Notes: a model not told the origin generated them from the letters alone. A stretch of DNA of 11,517 nt from an uncultured Lachnospiraceae bacterium (GCA_902463835.1 CABQGZ010000058.1:1-11517), one strand, 5' to 3'. Counted from the stretch's first letter, positions 1-6,844 are shown. Program-made: numbers and translations.

Positions 1-281
1 CTTTGGCAGCCCGAACACTGTCTGCTCTTCGCAGATGTCCAGTCACTATTTTTCTTGTGACCGGCATTTTTACATTGGTGCCGGGGGCAGGAATCTATTA
101 TACAGCATATTACCTGCTGATGGGCGATCTGGCTCAGTTTACGGCCAAAGGGATCGAGACCTTTAAGATAGCAGGAGCTATCGCTCTTGGAATCGTCTTT
201 GGATTTGCCATTCCCCAGAGCTGGTTCAATCGCCTGGGCAAACAAGTATTGGAAAGGAAAGAGAGACATGTGGGCAAATGA
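1..281 (+). CDS. Threonine/serine exporter-type membrane protein, C-terminal part (YjjB/DUF3815-like), 5' truncated by window
   Basis: Only the last ~92 codons are present; the frame is open to the left edge, so the TTG at position 3 is not a start. The visible part holds two hydrophobic stretches, roughly residues 14-39 and 55-72 of the fragment. The first contains a Leu-Val-Pro-Gly-Ala-Gly-Ile-Tyr-Tyr segment that I recognise from the YjjB/DUF3815 (ThrE_2) half of threonine/serine exporters, where a similar 'PGAG' loop follows a membrane helix. The tail after the last helix is short and basic (Lys/Arg/Glu-rich), as expected for a cytoplasmic C-terminus. Members of this family export amino acids or small metabolites and usually work with a DUF1212-type partner, which would lie upstream, outside the window. 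The stop overlaps the next gene's start by 14 nt, so the two are probably co-transcribed. The family call is from memory; the exact substrate is unknown. Confidence 0.7.
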   Translation, partial: LAARTLSALRRCPVTIFLVTGIFTLVPGAGIYYTAYYLLMGDLAQFTAKGIETFKIAGAIALGIVFGFAIPQSWFNRLGKQVLERKERHVGK

Positions 282-1575
282 AAGTGTATTTTATCAGATA
301 TATCCTCTGGGATTTTGCGGAGCACCCTTTGAAAATGACGGTGTTCTGACCTCCCGGATCTTGAAGGTGACGGAATGGATCCCTCATATCAAAAAGCTGG
401 GAGCCAACGCAATCTACTTTTCCCCTGTTTTTGAGTCAGATACCCATGGCTACAACACCCGGGATTATAAAAGAATCGACGTGCGGCTTGGCACGAACCA
501 GGATTTTAAAGAAGTCTGCGCGAAGCTTCACGAGGCAGGAATCCGGGTGGTGCTGGACGGCGTATTCAACCATGTGGGAAGAGGCTTTTTCGCCTTCCAG
601 GATGTTTTGGAAAAAAGAGAAGCTTCTCCCTATAGAGACTGGTTTCACATTAATTTTGGAGGCAACTCCAACTATAATGACGGTCTCTGGTATGAGGGCT
701 GGGAGGGCAATTACGATCTTGTGAAGCTGAATCTTCGCAACGAGCAGGTGGTCAATCACATTTTGGACGCGGTCACCTTCTGGATACAGGAATTCGGAAT
801 CGAAGGCCTGAGCCTGGGCGAGGCCTATTGCCTGGATCATGACTTTGTCCGGAGGCTGCGTTGCCACTGTGACAGCCTGAAACCGGAATTTTTCCTGCTG
901 GGAGAGATGCTCCACGGCGATTACAAGGTGCTGGTCAATGACGGCATGCTTCACTCCGCCACCAACTACGAGTGCTACAAAGGCCTTCACTCCAGCTTCA
1001 ACACCATGAATCTCTTCGAGATCAACCACTCCCTGATGCGTCAGTTCGGCCCGGAGCCCTGGACTCTCTATAAGGGGCTGCATCTTCTGTCCTTCGTGGA
1101 CAATCACGATGTGACCAGAGCTGCCAGCATCCTGACCAACGAACGTCATCTCCCCTTGCTTTATGCCTTGTGCTTCGGCATGCCCGGCATCCCCTGCGTC
1201 TACTACGGCAGCGAATGGGGCGCCCGGGGCGAGAAGAGCGCTGGAGACCAGGCGCTGCGGGCCTGCTTCCCGGCACCCCAGGAAAACGAATTGACCGCAT
1301 GGATCGCCCGTCTTGCAGAAGCAAAAAAGCAAAGCGAAGCGCTTAATTACGGGGGCTTTTGCTCCCTCCTGCTCACCAACCGCCAATGCGTCTTCGAACG
1401 GTGCAGTGAACACGAGCGTGTCCTGGTAGCTATCAACGCCGACAGCGAGCCCTTCACCGCCCATTTCAACGCCAACGCCGGCCAGGCCACAGACCTGATC
1501 ACTGGCCAGCCCCATGACTTCGGCGGCGGCAGCCTCCTCCCACCCTACAGTGCATACTTTTGGAAAGTGTGGTAA
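268..1575 (+). CDS. GH13 alpha-amylase-family protein lacking the catalytic nucleophile
   Basis: A 435-aa cytoplasmic protein (no signal peptide) with an (alpha/beta)8 barrel and a short beta-sandwich C-terminal domain (about 370-435). I chose ATG 268 because a purine-rich AGGAAAGAGAG site precedes it and the protein then begins with the family-typical 'YQIYPLGF' at residues 9-16; the in-frame ATG at 187 lies inside the upstream gene. Conserved GH13 regions: region I DGVFNHV (D97, N101, H102), region III LGEMLHGDY (general acid E213) and region IV FVDNHDVTR (D281) are all intact. Region II should read G-x-R-x-D. Here it is G180-L-S182-L-G184-E-A, so the invariant Arg is Ser and the nucleophile Asp is Gly. 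Relatives normally hydrolyse or transfer alpha-glucans such as maltodextrins. This copy may be hydrolytically dead, a binding protein or a diverged catalyst. The reading frame is otherwise full-length and uninterrupted. The 3' third (from about 1140) is markedly C-rich compared with neighbouring genes. Confidence 0.88.
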   Translation: MWANESVFYQIYPLGFCGAPFENDGVLTSRILKVTEWIPHIKKLGANAIYFSPVFESDTHGYNTRDYKRIDVRLGTNQDFKEVCAKLHEAGIRVVLDGVFNHVGRGFFAFQDVLEKREASPYRDWFHINFGGNSNYNDGLWYEGWEGNYDLVKLNLRNEQVVNHILDAVTFWIQEFGIEGLSLGEAYCLDHDFVRRLRCHCDSLKPEFFLLGEMLHGDYKVLVNDGMLHSATNYECYKGLHSSFNTMNLFEINHSLMRQFGPEPWTLYKGLHLLSFVDNHDVTRAASILTNERHLPLLYALCFGMPGIPCVYYGSEWGARGEKSAGDQALRACFPAPQENELTAWIARLAEAKKQSEALNYGGFCSLLLTNRQCVFERCSEHERVLVAINADSEPFTAHFNANAGQATDLITGQPHDFGGGSLLPPYSAYFWKVW

Positions 1576-1641
1576 ACCCTATGCGTCACAATTTCCCCCA
1601 GAAATGCATACTCTAATTACAAAAGCAGACAGGAGGCTTTT

Positions 1642-2571
1642 ATGGAATTAGGATATGCATTTCTTCTTTTATTACTGTACATCATACTGGTAGTCGCAGG
1701 AATCTGTATCTATGACTATCGGGAAAAGCGAAAAGAATTGACAAAACCTATCCGACTCCCCATCCTCACTGAGCGGGAAAAACGGGGAAAACTTAATGAA
1801 CTGCTGGAACCCTTCGGCTTTGCATATGACGGCAGACAGGACATTTTTTATTCCAGAACAGACAGCTGGCAGCGGAAATTCGGGTATGGAAGAATCTATG
1901 ACGAAGCTGCCCCGGCTTTTAATATGATCATAGACAGTGAGCCAATATATTTTGAATACGAAGAAAAAAAGTGGATGATAGAGTTCTGGAAGGGACAGTA
2001 CGGTATTACCTCCGGCGGTGAGGTAGGCGTCTACTATCTGCCGAAAAAAACACTTGCGGAAGGAATACGGCTTCCGGAGCTGGTCTACCAATGTGTGGAA
2101 GACGAGGATACATTGAAAATGCAGACGGTATTGTGGAAAAACGGCAGGCAATTGTATAGTCGCCGTGGATATCACTGGTGGATGACCGGTTTTGTACTGG
2201 GAGAATACACCAAGCCGAAAGAGTTGGAGTTGGACATAGAGATTACCTTGAAGGATATGGTCATGCGGGATGCATTCTTGCAGGGGCTGTATGAGGCGGG
2301 ATACAAGAGTGAGGAGATCAGCTGGCAGGGAACTACCGTGTGGATTCATTTTCAAAAACCTCATACCAGACAGCCTCTGACCAGAACCCGATGGTTTACG
2401 GCCATCAAACAGATGGAAAATAAGCGGAATGTGAGGCTGTACCAGAAGGTTACCAAGGATTATGTCAATACCTACGATAAGATGCTGGCGCTTCAGAACA
2501 GGGCACCGGGGCTGTACCGAAAGCTGGAGCATATTGGAAAATCAAGATTCTTGACTCAGGAAGAAACGTGA
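1642..2571 (+). CDS. Membrane-anchored DUF4474-like protein of unknown function
   Basis: A 309-aa protein. Residues 4-24 form one strongly hydrophobic helix, followed by a basic stretch (REKRKE), so the bulk of the protein should face the cytoplasm as a single-pass anchored protein. The soluble part starts near residue 47 and contains an aromatic-rich block (residues about 55-130: 'PFGFAYD', 'DIFYSRTDSWQR', 'PIYFEYEEKKWMIEFWKGQYG') that I recognise as resembling the DUF4474 domain, common in Lachnospiraceae and of unknown function. I see no catalytic motif I can name. ATG 1642 is preceded by a good CAGGAGG at about 1629-1635. The gene sits 66 nt after the amylase-like gene and 64 nt before the metallophosphoesterase, on the same strand with no obvious terminator on either side, so co-transcription is possible. 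The DUF name is from memory. Confidence 0.8.
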   Translation: MELGYAFLLLLLYIILVVAGICIYDYREKRKELTKPIRLPILTEREKRGKLNELLEPFGFAYDGRQDIFYSRTDSWQRKFGYGRIYDEAAPAFNMIIDSEPIYFEYEEKKWMIEFWKGQYGITSGGEVGVYYLPKKTLAEGIRLPELVYQCVEDEDTLKMQTVLWKNGRQLYSRRGYHWWMTGFVLGEYTKPKELELDIEITLKDMVMRDAFLQGLYEAGYKSEEISWQGTTVWIHFQKPHTRQPLTRTRWFTAIKQMENKRNVRLYQKVTKDYVNTYDKMLALQNRAPGLYRKLEHIGKSRFLTQEET

Positions 2572-2635
2572 CTAATCCGTGAAAGCCAATGAGCGTGCAG
2601 CTACATTATTTTAAAGACAGGGGGGAGGAAAGCAA

Positions 2636-3481
2636 ATGGGCAGATATGACAGGCGGATGAATCGCGTTCTCAAAGGGGCTTGCTGCGTGCCGCTGTATCC
2701 GGATAAGTCCTATGTACTGATGAGTGACTGCCACCGGGGAGACGGGAACTGGAGCGACAATTTTGCCAACAACAAGACCATCTATCTGGCGGCGCTGCAG
2801 GAGTATTACGACAATGGATTCACCTATCTGGAGCTGGGAGACGGGGATGAGCTTTGGGAAAACAGGAGCATGGAGGAGATTCTGGAGAAGCACAGGGATG
2901 TGTTTGCGCTGATGAAGCGATTTTTCTGCAACGGCCGGCTGTATATGCTGTATGGGAATCACGATTATATGAAGTATAAAGGTCTGGCTCTCCCCTGCTT
3001 TCCGGATATACCAATCTATGAGAGTATTATGCTTCAAAATTGCAGCAATGGCCGTGGTATCTTGTTGATCCACGGCCATCAGGGAGACCTTTGGAACGAG
3101 AAACTCTGGTATCTGACACGATTTCTGGTCCGCTATATCTGGCGTCCGCTGGAGCAGCTTGGCATCAAAGATCCTACCAGTGCAGCAAAAAATTACAGGA
3201 AGAAGGCCCGGGTGGAGAAGCGCATGGCTCACTGGGCAAAAAAGCACCGTCAGATGCTGATCGCCGGACATACCCACCGCCCACATTTTTCTGAAGAAGG
3301 CTCCGATGGCTGGTATTACAATACAGGAAGTGGTGTGCATCCCCACAGCGTCACTGCCATTGAGATCATAAAGGGAAGAATCACTTTGGTGAACTGGCGG
3401 GAGGCGCCGGACCGGGATCGCTATGTCCGGGTGGAGAGGGAGATTCTGGATGGTCCGCTGCAGTTGACGGAGATATTATGA
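2636..3481 (+). CDS. Calcineurin-like metallophosphoesterase
   Basis: A 281-aa soluble protein with the full set of metallophosphoesterase motifs in order: S-D31-C-H33-R-G-D (metal ligands), G-D69-G-D-E, G-N108-H109-D110, H146-G-H148-Q-G-D and A-G-H212-T-H214. All bimetal ligands appear present, so the enzyme is probably active. The spacing and the 'WYYNTGS' segment near 226-232 recall LpxH/YkuE-type or serine/threonine-phosphatase-like members, but a Gram-positive host makes lipid A precursors an unlikely substrate. The real substrate (phosphoprotein, nucleotide or lipid phosphate) cannot be told from sequence. Residues 160-205 form a helical, very basic insertion (Lys/Arg-rich around 185-205) that could contact nucleic acid or a membrane surface. 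ATG 2636 follows a strong GGGGGAGGAAAG site. It lies directly downstream of the DUF4474-like gene, which suggests a functional pair. Confidence 0.9.
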   Translation: MGRYDRRMNRVLKGACCVPLYPDKSYVLMSDCHRGDGNWSDNFANNKTIYLAALQEYYDNGFTYLELGDGDELWENRSMEEILEKHRDVFALMKRFFCNGRLYMLYGNHDYMKYKGLALPCFPDIPIYESIMLQNCSNGRGILLIHGHQGDLWNEKLWYLTRFLVRYIWRPLEQLGIKDPTSAAKNYRKKARVEKRMAHWAKKHRQMLIAGHTHRPHFSEEGSDGWYYNTGSGVHPHSVTAIEIIKGRITLVNWREAPDRDRYVRVEREILDGPLQLTEIL

Positions 3482-3530
3482 CCGGTGCGGGCGAACGGTA
3501 GAAAATAACTATGATTTTGAAAAAGACTTG

Positions 3531-3559
3531 GTGACAATTCAGGGAGAGTGTGCTACTAT
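3531..3559 (+). promoter_or_regulatory. Sigma-A-type promoter for the AEC transporter gene
   Basis: A -35 hexamer GTGACA (3531-3536, 5/6 to TTGACA) is followed by exactly 17 bp and a -10 hexamer TACTAT (3554-3559, 5/6 to TATAAT). The predicted transcript start is near 3566, which gives a leader of about 22 nt before ATG 3588, containing the GAAAGAGAG binding site. The rest of the 106-nt gap (3482-3530) shows no strong hairpin with a T-run. Confidence 0.65.
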
Positions 3560-3587
3560 AGTTAGAAAACGAAAGAGAGTATGAGTT

Positions 3588-4556
3588 ATGGCGATTGCAG
3601 GAACCATGTGCAAGCTTTTTGCTGCACTTTTATTAGGATACTTGTTGAATAAGCAGGGAATTATGGATGCTCACACCAGCAAACGGATCTCGGCTATGAT
3701 CACCAGTATAATCATGCCGCTGCTGATCATCAGCTCTGTGGCTGGAATCAGCGGAGACGGGGGCGATGTGCTGAAGCTTTTCCTGGCGGGCGTTGTATGC
3801 TATGCCCTGTTCCCTGTCATTGGTTGGGGAGTAGTGCGGTTGATGCGAATACAGGTGAATCTGCGCGGCGTCTACATGTGCATGGTCATATTTGCAAATA
3901 ATGCATTTATGGGTTATCCTGTGGTATCGGCGTTGTTTGGTGAGGAGGCAATTTTTTATACTACCATCTTTCATCTGATGTTCAATCTGATGTTCTTTTC
4001 TCTGGGCATGATTTTGATACGGAAAGATGCCGGGGCAGGCAAGAAGACAGAGGAGGAGATTGCCCATGCTCAGATTCGTCCCATCCGAAAATGGGAGCGT
4101 ATCCGGTCTGTACGCCAGGTGCTGAACAATGGAGTGATTGCTTCCATACTGGCTCTGGTGATCTATTTTAGCGGGATTCCATTGCCCTCTGTGGTGGCCG
4201 AAACCTGCGGATTTATCGGAAATATATGTATGCCCTTGTCCATGATGGTAATCGGAAGCAGCATTGCCGGATATTCCATAAAGGATATTTTTTCAGAGAA
4301 AAAGGTGTATCTGATCGCAGTGGTGCGTCTGATGATCATGCCGCTTCTGGTGTTCTTTGTGATGCGTCTCTTTACAGGAGATGAAGAACTGATCAAGATT
4401 GCAACCATCACAGTGGGAATGCCCATTGCCTCCCTTGTGGCCATGGGAGCAGCTCCCTATCAGGAGCAGGCAAAGGTGGCGTCCATCTCGGTACTGTTCA
4501 CCACCCTCTGCTCCATGATTACGATTCCAGTGATGTGTATGCTGCTGGGAGCCTGA
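3588..4556 (+). CDS. AEC (auxin efflux carrier) family transporter
   Basis: A 322-aa polytopic membrane protein with about ten hydrophobic segments in two halves, separated by a charged cytoplasmic loop at about 145-175 (RKDAGAGKKTEEEE-like, very hydrophilic). Each half carries the expected broken-helix motif: N-A-F-M-G-Y-P (about 105-111) in the first, and G-M-P-I-A-S (about 277-282) in the second. The N-terminus (GYLLNKQGIMD, about 17-27) matches the usual 'GYxLxKxGxLD' start. Length is normal for the family, whose bacterial members move malate, malonate or related organic anions and amino acid-like substrates. ATG 3588 has a GAAAGAGAG site 8 nt upstream; an ATG at 3581 is out of frame. It has its own promoter and ends 9 nt from the convergent proC stop, with no terminator visible between them. 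Substrate unknown. Confidence 0.9.
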   Translation: MAIAGTMCKLFAALLLGYLLNKQGIMDAHTSKRISAMITSIIMPLLIISSVAGISGDGGDVLKLFLAGVVCYALFPVIGWGVVRLMRIQVNLRGVYMCMVIFANNAFMGYPVVSALFGEEAIFYTTIFHLMFNLMFFSLGMILIRKDAGAGKKTEEEIAHAQIRPIRKWERIRSVRQVLNNGVIASILALVIYFSGIPLPSVVAETCGFIGNICMPLSMMVIGSSIAGYSIKDIFSEKKVYLIAVVRLMIMPLLVFFVMRLFTGDEELIKIATITVGMPIASLVAMGAAPYQEQAKVASISVLFTTLCSMITIPVMCMLLGA

Positions 4557-4565
4557 GAAATGTAT

Positions 4566-5372
4566 TTATTTCCCCATATCCCGGGACTTCTGTACGCATG
4601 CCCGCTGAGCCTTGATCACGGCGTTTCTCAGGCCTTCCTCTTCCAGTACTGCGACTGCCTCAATGGTGGTTCCGCCCGGAGAGCAGACGGCATCCTTCAA
4701 GGCTCCCGGATGTGTACCTGTCTCCAGAACCATTTTGGCGGAGCCCAGTACGGATTGGGCAGCAAATTTATAGGCCTGAGCTCTGGGCATGCCGTCTGCA
4801 ACAGCAGCATCCGCCATGGCTTCGATGAACAGATATACGTACGCAGGAGAGGAACCGGAGACTCCGATTACCGCATCCATCAGGGCTTCTTTGATCACTT
4901 CGCATTTCCCAAAGCTGTTAAAAATGGAGACGGCTTCTGCCAACTCTTCCTCTGTAACAAGTTCATTACAGCAGAGGGCGCTCATGGCTTCGCCCACCAG
5001 TGCCGGGGTATTGGGCATGGCGCGCACCAGCTTTAGCCTGCTGTCGAACATAGCCTCTATATGAGAGATCATTTGCCCTGCTGCGATGGATACAAGAAGG
5101 GTATCTTTGCGGACATGCTCCTTGATCTCGCTGATGATCTCCGGAAAAAGAAAAGGCTTAACGGCCAGAAAGAGGATATCGCTTTTGGCTGCAGCTTCCC
5201 GGTTATCCAGAGTGGTCTTTATTCCGAAGCGCTGTGTAAGAGAAGCACAGGTTTGTTCCGTTCTGGCGGTGGCAATGAGCTGTCTCTTTTCCACAAGACC
5301 GGCATTTAAAATGCCTCCAATGATGGCGCTTGCCATATTCCCTCCACCAATAAATCCGATTGTTTTCTCCAT
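4566..5372 (-). CDS. proC: Pyrroline-5-carboxylate reductase
   Basis: This 268-aa cytoplasmic enzyme reduces 1-pyrroline-5-carboxylate to L-proline with NAD(P)H, the last step of proline synthesis. The N-terminus has the Rossmann dinucleotide motif GFIGGGNMA (6-14), then FLAVKP (about 68-73) and RAMPNTPALVGEAM (117-130), which line the cofactor and substrate pocket. The C-terminal dimerisation domain carries SGSSPAYVY (172-180) and the P5CR signature region HPGALKDAVCSPGGTT (about 221-236). Length is typical. The start is set by an AGGAGG site (bases 5386-5381, minus strand) 8 nt before the ATG at 5372-5370. The short leader leaves no room for a T-box. It is the only minus-strand gene in the window. 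It diverges from the pyrimidine operon and converges with the AEC transporter gene. Confidence 0.97.
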   Translation of the reverse strand: MEKTIGFIGGGNMASAIIGGILNAGLVEKRQLIATARTEQTCASLTQRFGIKTTLDNREAAAKSDILFLAVKPFLFPEIISEIKEHVRKDTLLVSIAAGQMISHIEAMFDSRLKLVRAMPNTPALVGEAMSALCCNELVTEEELAEAVSIFNSFGKCEVIKEALMDAVIGVSGSSPAYVYLFIEAMADAAVADGMPRAQAYKFAAQSVLGSAKMVLETGTHPGALKDAVCSPGGTTIEAVAVLEEEGLRNAVIKAQRACVQKSRDMGK

Positions 5373-5412
5373 AATGTGTTCCTCCTGTCAACAGTATATG
5401 ATGATAGATTTG

Positions 5413-5441
5413 ATTATAAGAGATTTCCTGGATGATTGCAA
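5413..5441 (-). promoter_or_regulatory. Sigma-A-type promoter for proC (minus strand)
   Basis: Read on the minus strand, TTGCAA (bases 5441-5436, 4/6 to TTGACA) is followed after 17 bp by a perfect TATAAT (5418-5413). The predicted start is near 5406, giving a leader of about 33 nt before the proC ATG. It lies back to back with the pyrC promoter, with 46 bp between the two -35 boxes. Confidence 0.65.
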
Positions 5442-5487
5442 GCGGAGATTTTTTGTGGTGTAAAACAAGATTAAGGAGATTTTGTAG

Positions 5488-5516
5488 TTGCCCCAGGTAC
5501 GTACTTGTGGTAAAAT
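5488..5516 (+). promoter_or_regulatory. Sigma-A-type promoter of the pyr operon
   Basis: A -35 hexamer TTGCCC (5488-5493, 3/6 to TTGACA), a 17-bp spacer and a -10 TAAAAT (5511-5516, 5/6). A TG one base before the -10 (5508-5509) forms an extended -10, which can compensate for the weak -35. Transcription should begin near 5523-5525, so the leader to the pyrC ATG is only about 40 nt. That is too short for a PyrR-type antiterminator/terminator pair. Confidence 0.65.
5491..5510. promoter_or_regulatory. Imperfect 20-bp palindrome filling the pyr promoter spacer (candidate operator)
   Basis: The core CAGGTACGTACTTG (5494-5507) is a palindrome with one mismatched pair around the perfect centre GGTACGTAC-type GTACGTAC. 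Extending to 5491-5510, 16 of 20 positions obey two-fold symmetry. It fits almost exactly between the -35 and -10 boxes, a classic repressor-operator position, and it is upstream of the predicted transcript start, so it would act as DNA rather than RNA. No regulator gene for it is visible in the window. The function is inferred. Confidence 0.4.
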
Positions 5517-5540
5517 AGAATAGTACAAGCGATAGGAAAA

Positions 5541-5576
5541 ATGAATAAGAAAGGATTCCTGCTATGGCGATATTGA
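5541..5576 (+). other. Possible 11-codon leader ORF overlapping the pyrC start
   Basis: An ATG at 5541 opens an 11-residue frame (MNKKGFLLWRY, stop 5574-5576) that crosses the pyrC ATG (5564) in another frame. A weak AGG (5534-5536) lies 4 nt upstream. Translation of this frame would compete with or couple to pyrC initiation. It may well be chance: short frames of this kind are common in A-rich leaders. Confidence 0.2.
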
Positions 5577-6844
5577 TAAGGAATGGAAGAGTGATCGATC
5601 CGGGCACGAAAACCGAGAAGGAAGCGGATGTTCTCATTGAAGATGGCAGAATCAAAGCCATTGACACGAAGCTTGAGAAGAAAGCGGATGAGGTGATCGA
5701 TGCCAAGGGTTGTTTTGTTATGCCTGGATTTATTGATCTCCATGTACACTTAAGAGATCCGGGATTTGAATATAAGGAGACTGTGGAGACAGGTGCCCGG
5801 GCGGCGGCCAGAGGGGGATATACTACGATCCTGGCTATGCCGAATACAAAGCCGGTGGTGGACAATGGGGATGTGGTGCGCTACGTACACAACAAGGCAG
5901 CAGACGTGGGGCTTGCCAATGTACTGCAGGTGGGGGCTGTCACAAAGGGACAGCATGGACAGGAGCTTGCCGATATCGAGGATATGGTGGAGGCAGGAAG
6001 TCCCGCCATCAGTGAGGATGGTAAGTCCGTGATGAATTCCCAGCTTTATCGGGAGGCCATGATGCTGGCGGTGAAGTATGACATCCCGGTGCTGGCTCAC
6101 TGTGAGGATATCAATCTTGTTCACGGCGGCGTCATGAATGAGGATGAAAGTGCCGCACGGCTTGGCATGCCGGGGATTACCAACGCGGTGGAGGATGTGA
6201 TCGTGGCAAGGGATATCCTGCTTGCCAAGGAGACCGGCGCCAGACTGCATCTGTGTCATTGCTCTACCAAAGACAGCGTGAAGATGGTAGCGTGCGCCAA
6301 GGAGCAGGGACTGCCTGTGACAGCGGAGGTATGTCCGCATCATTTTGCATTGACCTCTGAGGACATTCGGGAGGATGACGCCAACTATAAGATGAATCCG
6401 CCCCTGCGCACCAGGGAGGATGTGGATGCACTGATACAAGGGTTGAAGGAGGATGTGATGGATGTGATCGCCACTGACCATGCGCCCCACAGCAGGGAGG
6501 AGAAGGGCGGCTCCATGAAGAAGGCGCCCTTCGGTATCGTCGGCCTGGAGACGGCGGCGGCGCTGACCATGACGGAGCTGGTGGACAAGGGATATCTGAC
6601 TCCCATGCAGATGGCGGAGAAGATGAGCTGCAATCCGGCGAAGGTCATCGGTCTTGACAGGGGGACGCTGGAAGTGGGGACAGTGGCGGACGTTGTCATT
6701 TTTGATCCAAGAGAAGAATATGTTATTCGTGCGGAAGAATTTCATTCCAGAAGCAGGAATACGCCTTTTGACGGCAAGCGGGTAAAGGGCCGGGTGAAGG
6801 CTACTATCCTGGCGGGGAAAATCGTGTACCGGTATGAAGCATGA
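5564..6844 (+). CDS. pyrC: Dihydroorotase
   Basis: A 426-aa class I dihydroorotase that cyclises N-carbamoyl-L-aspartate to dihydroorotate, the third step of de novo UMP synthesis. It is an amidohydrolase-fold zinc enzyme. Visible motifs in order: D-L-H60-V-H62-L-R-D-P-G (metal ligands and substrate Arg), AMPNTKP (about 90-96), S-E-D-G (about 149-152, with the bridging Asp position of this class), L-A-H-C-E-D (about 176-181), LHLCHCST (about 228-235), E-V-C-P-H-H-F (about 254-260) and ATDHAPH with catalytic D305. Length is normal for the Bacillus/Aquifex-type enzyme. ATG 5564 is preceded by AAGGA (5551-5555). It is the first gene of the pyr operon; the gap to pyrF is 89 nt with no promoter I could support. 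The aspartate transcarbamoylase partner that usually precedes this step is not in the window. Confidence 0.97.
   Translation: MAILIRNGRVIDPGTKTEKEADVLIEDGRIKAIDTKLEKKADEVIDAKGCFVMPGFIDLHVHLRDPGFEYKETVETGARAAARGGYTTILAMPNTKPVVDNGDVVRYVHNKAADVGLANVLQVGAVTKGQHGQELADIEDMVEAGSPAISEDGKSVMNSQLYREAMMLAVKYDIPVLAHCEDINLVHGGVMNEDESAARLGMPGITNAVEDVIVARDILLAKETGARLHLCHCSTKDSVKMVACAKEQGLPVTAEVCPHHFALTSEDIREDDANYKMNPPLRTREDVDALIQGLKEDVMDVIATDHAPHSREEKGGSMKKAPFGIVGLETAAALTMTELVDKGYLTPMQMAEKMSCNPAKVIGLDRGTLEVGTVADVVIFDPREEYVIRAEEFHSRSRNTPFDGKRVKGRVKATILAGKIVYRYEA

Noticed and set aside
187..267. Upstream ATG 187 as start of the amylase-like gene
   Set aside because: It lies deep inside the exporter gene, lacks a binding site, and adds residues not expected before the family-typical N-terminus at 268.
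436..1515. Long open frame on the minus strand opposite the amylase-like gene (359 codons)
   Set aside because: It lies entirely opposite a gene with clear GH13 motifs, its translation shows no recognisable domain, and the high GC of the gene explains a lack of stops on the other strand.
2551..2579. TTGACT as a -35 box for the metallophosphoesterase gene
   Set aside because: No acceptable -10 hexamer at 15-19 bp spacing; the gene is more likely read from upstream.
5373..5563. PyrR attenuator or T-box in the proC/pyrC intergenic region
   Set aside because: Both leaders are about 30-40 nt from the predicted starts, and no antiterminator, T-box motif or T-run hairpin is visible.
5750..6745. 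331-codon minus-strand frame opposite pyrC
   Set aside because: pyrC motifs on the + strand are unambiguous; the antisense translation is His/Leu/Arg-rich with no domain, typical of a shadow frame.
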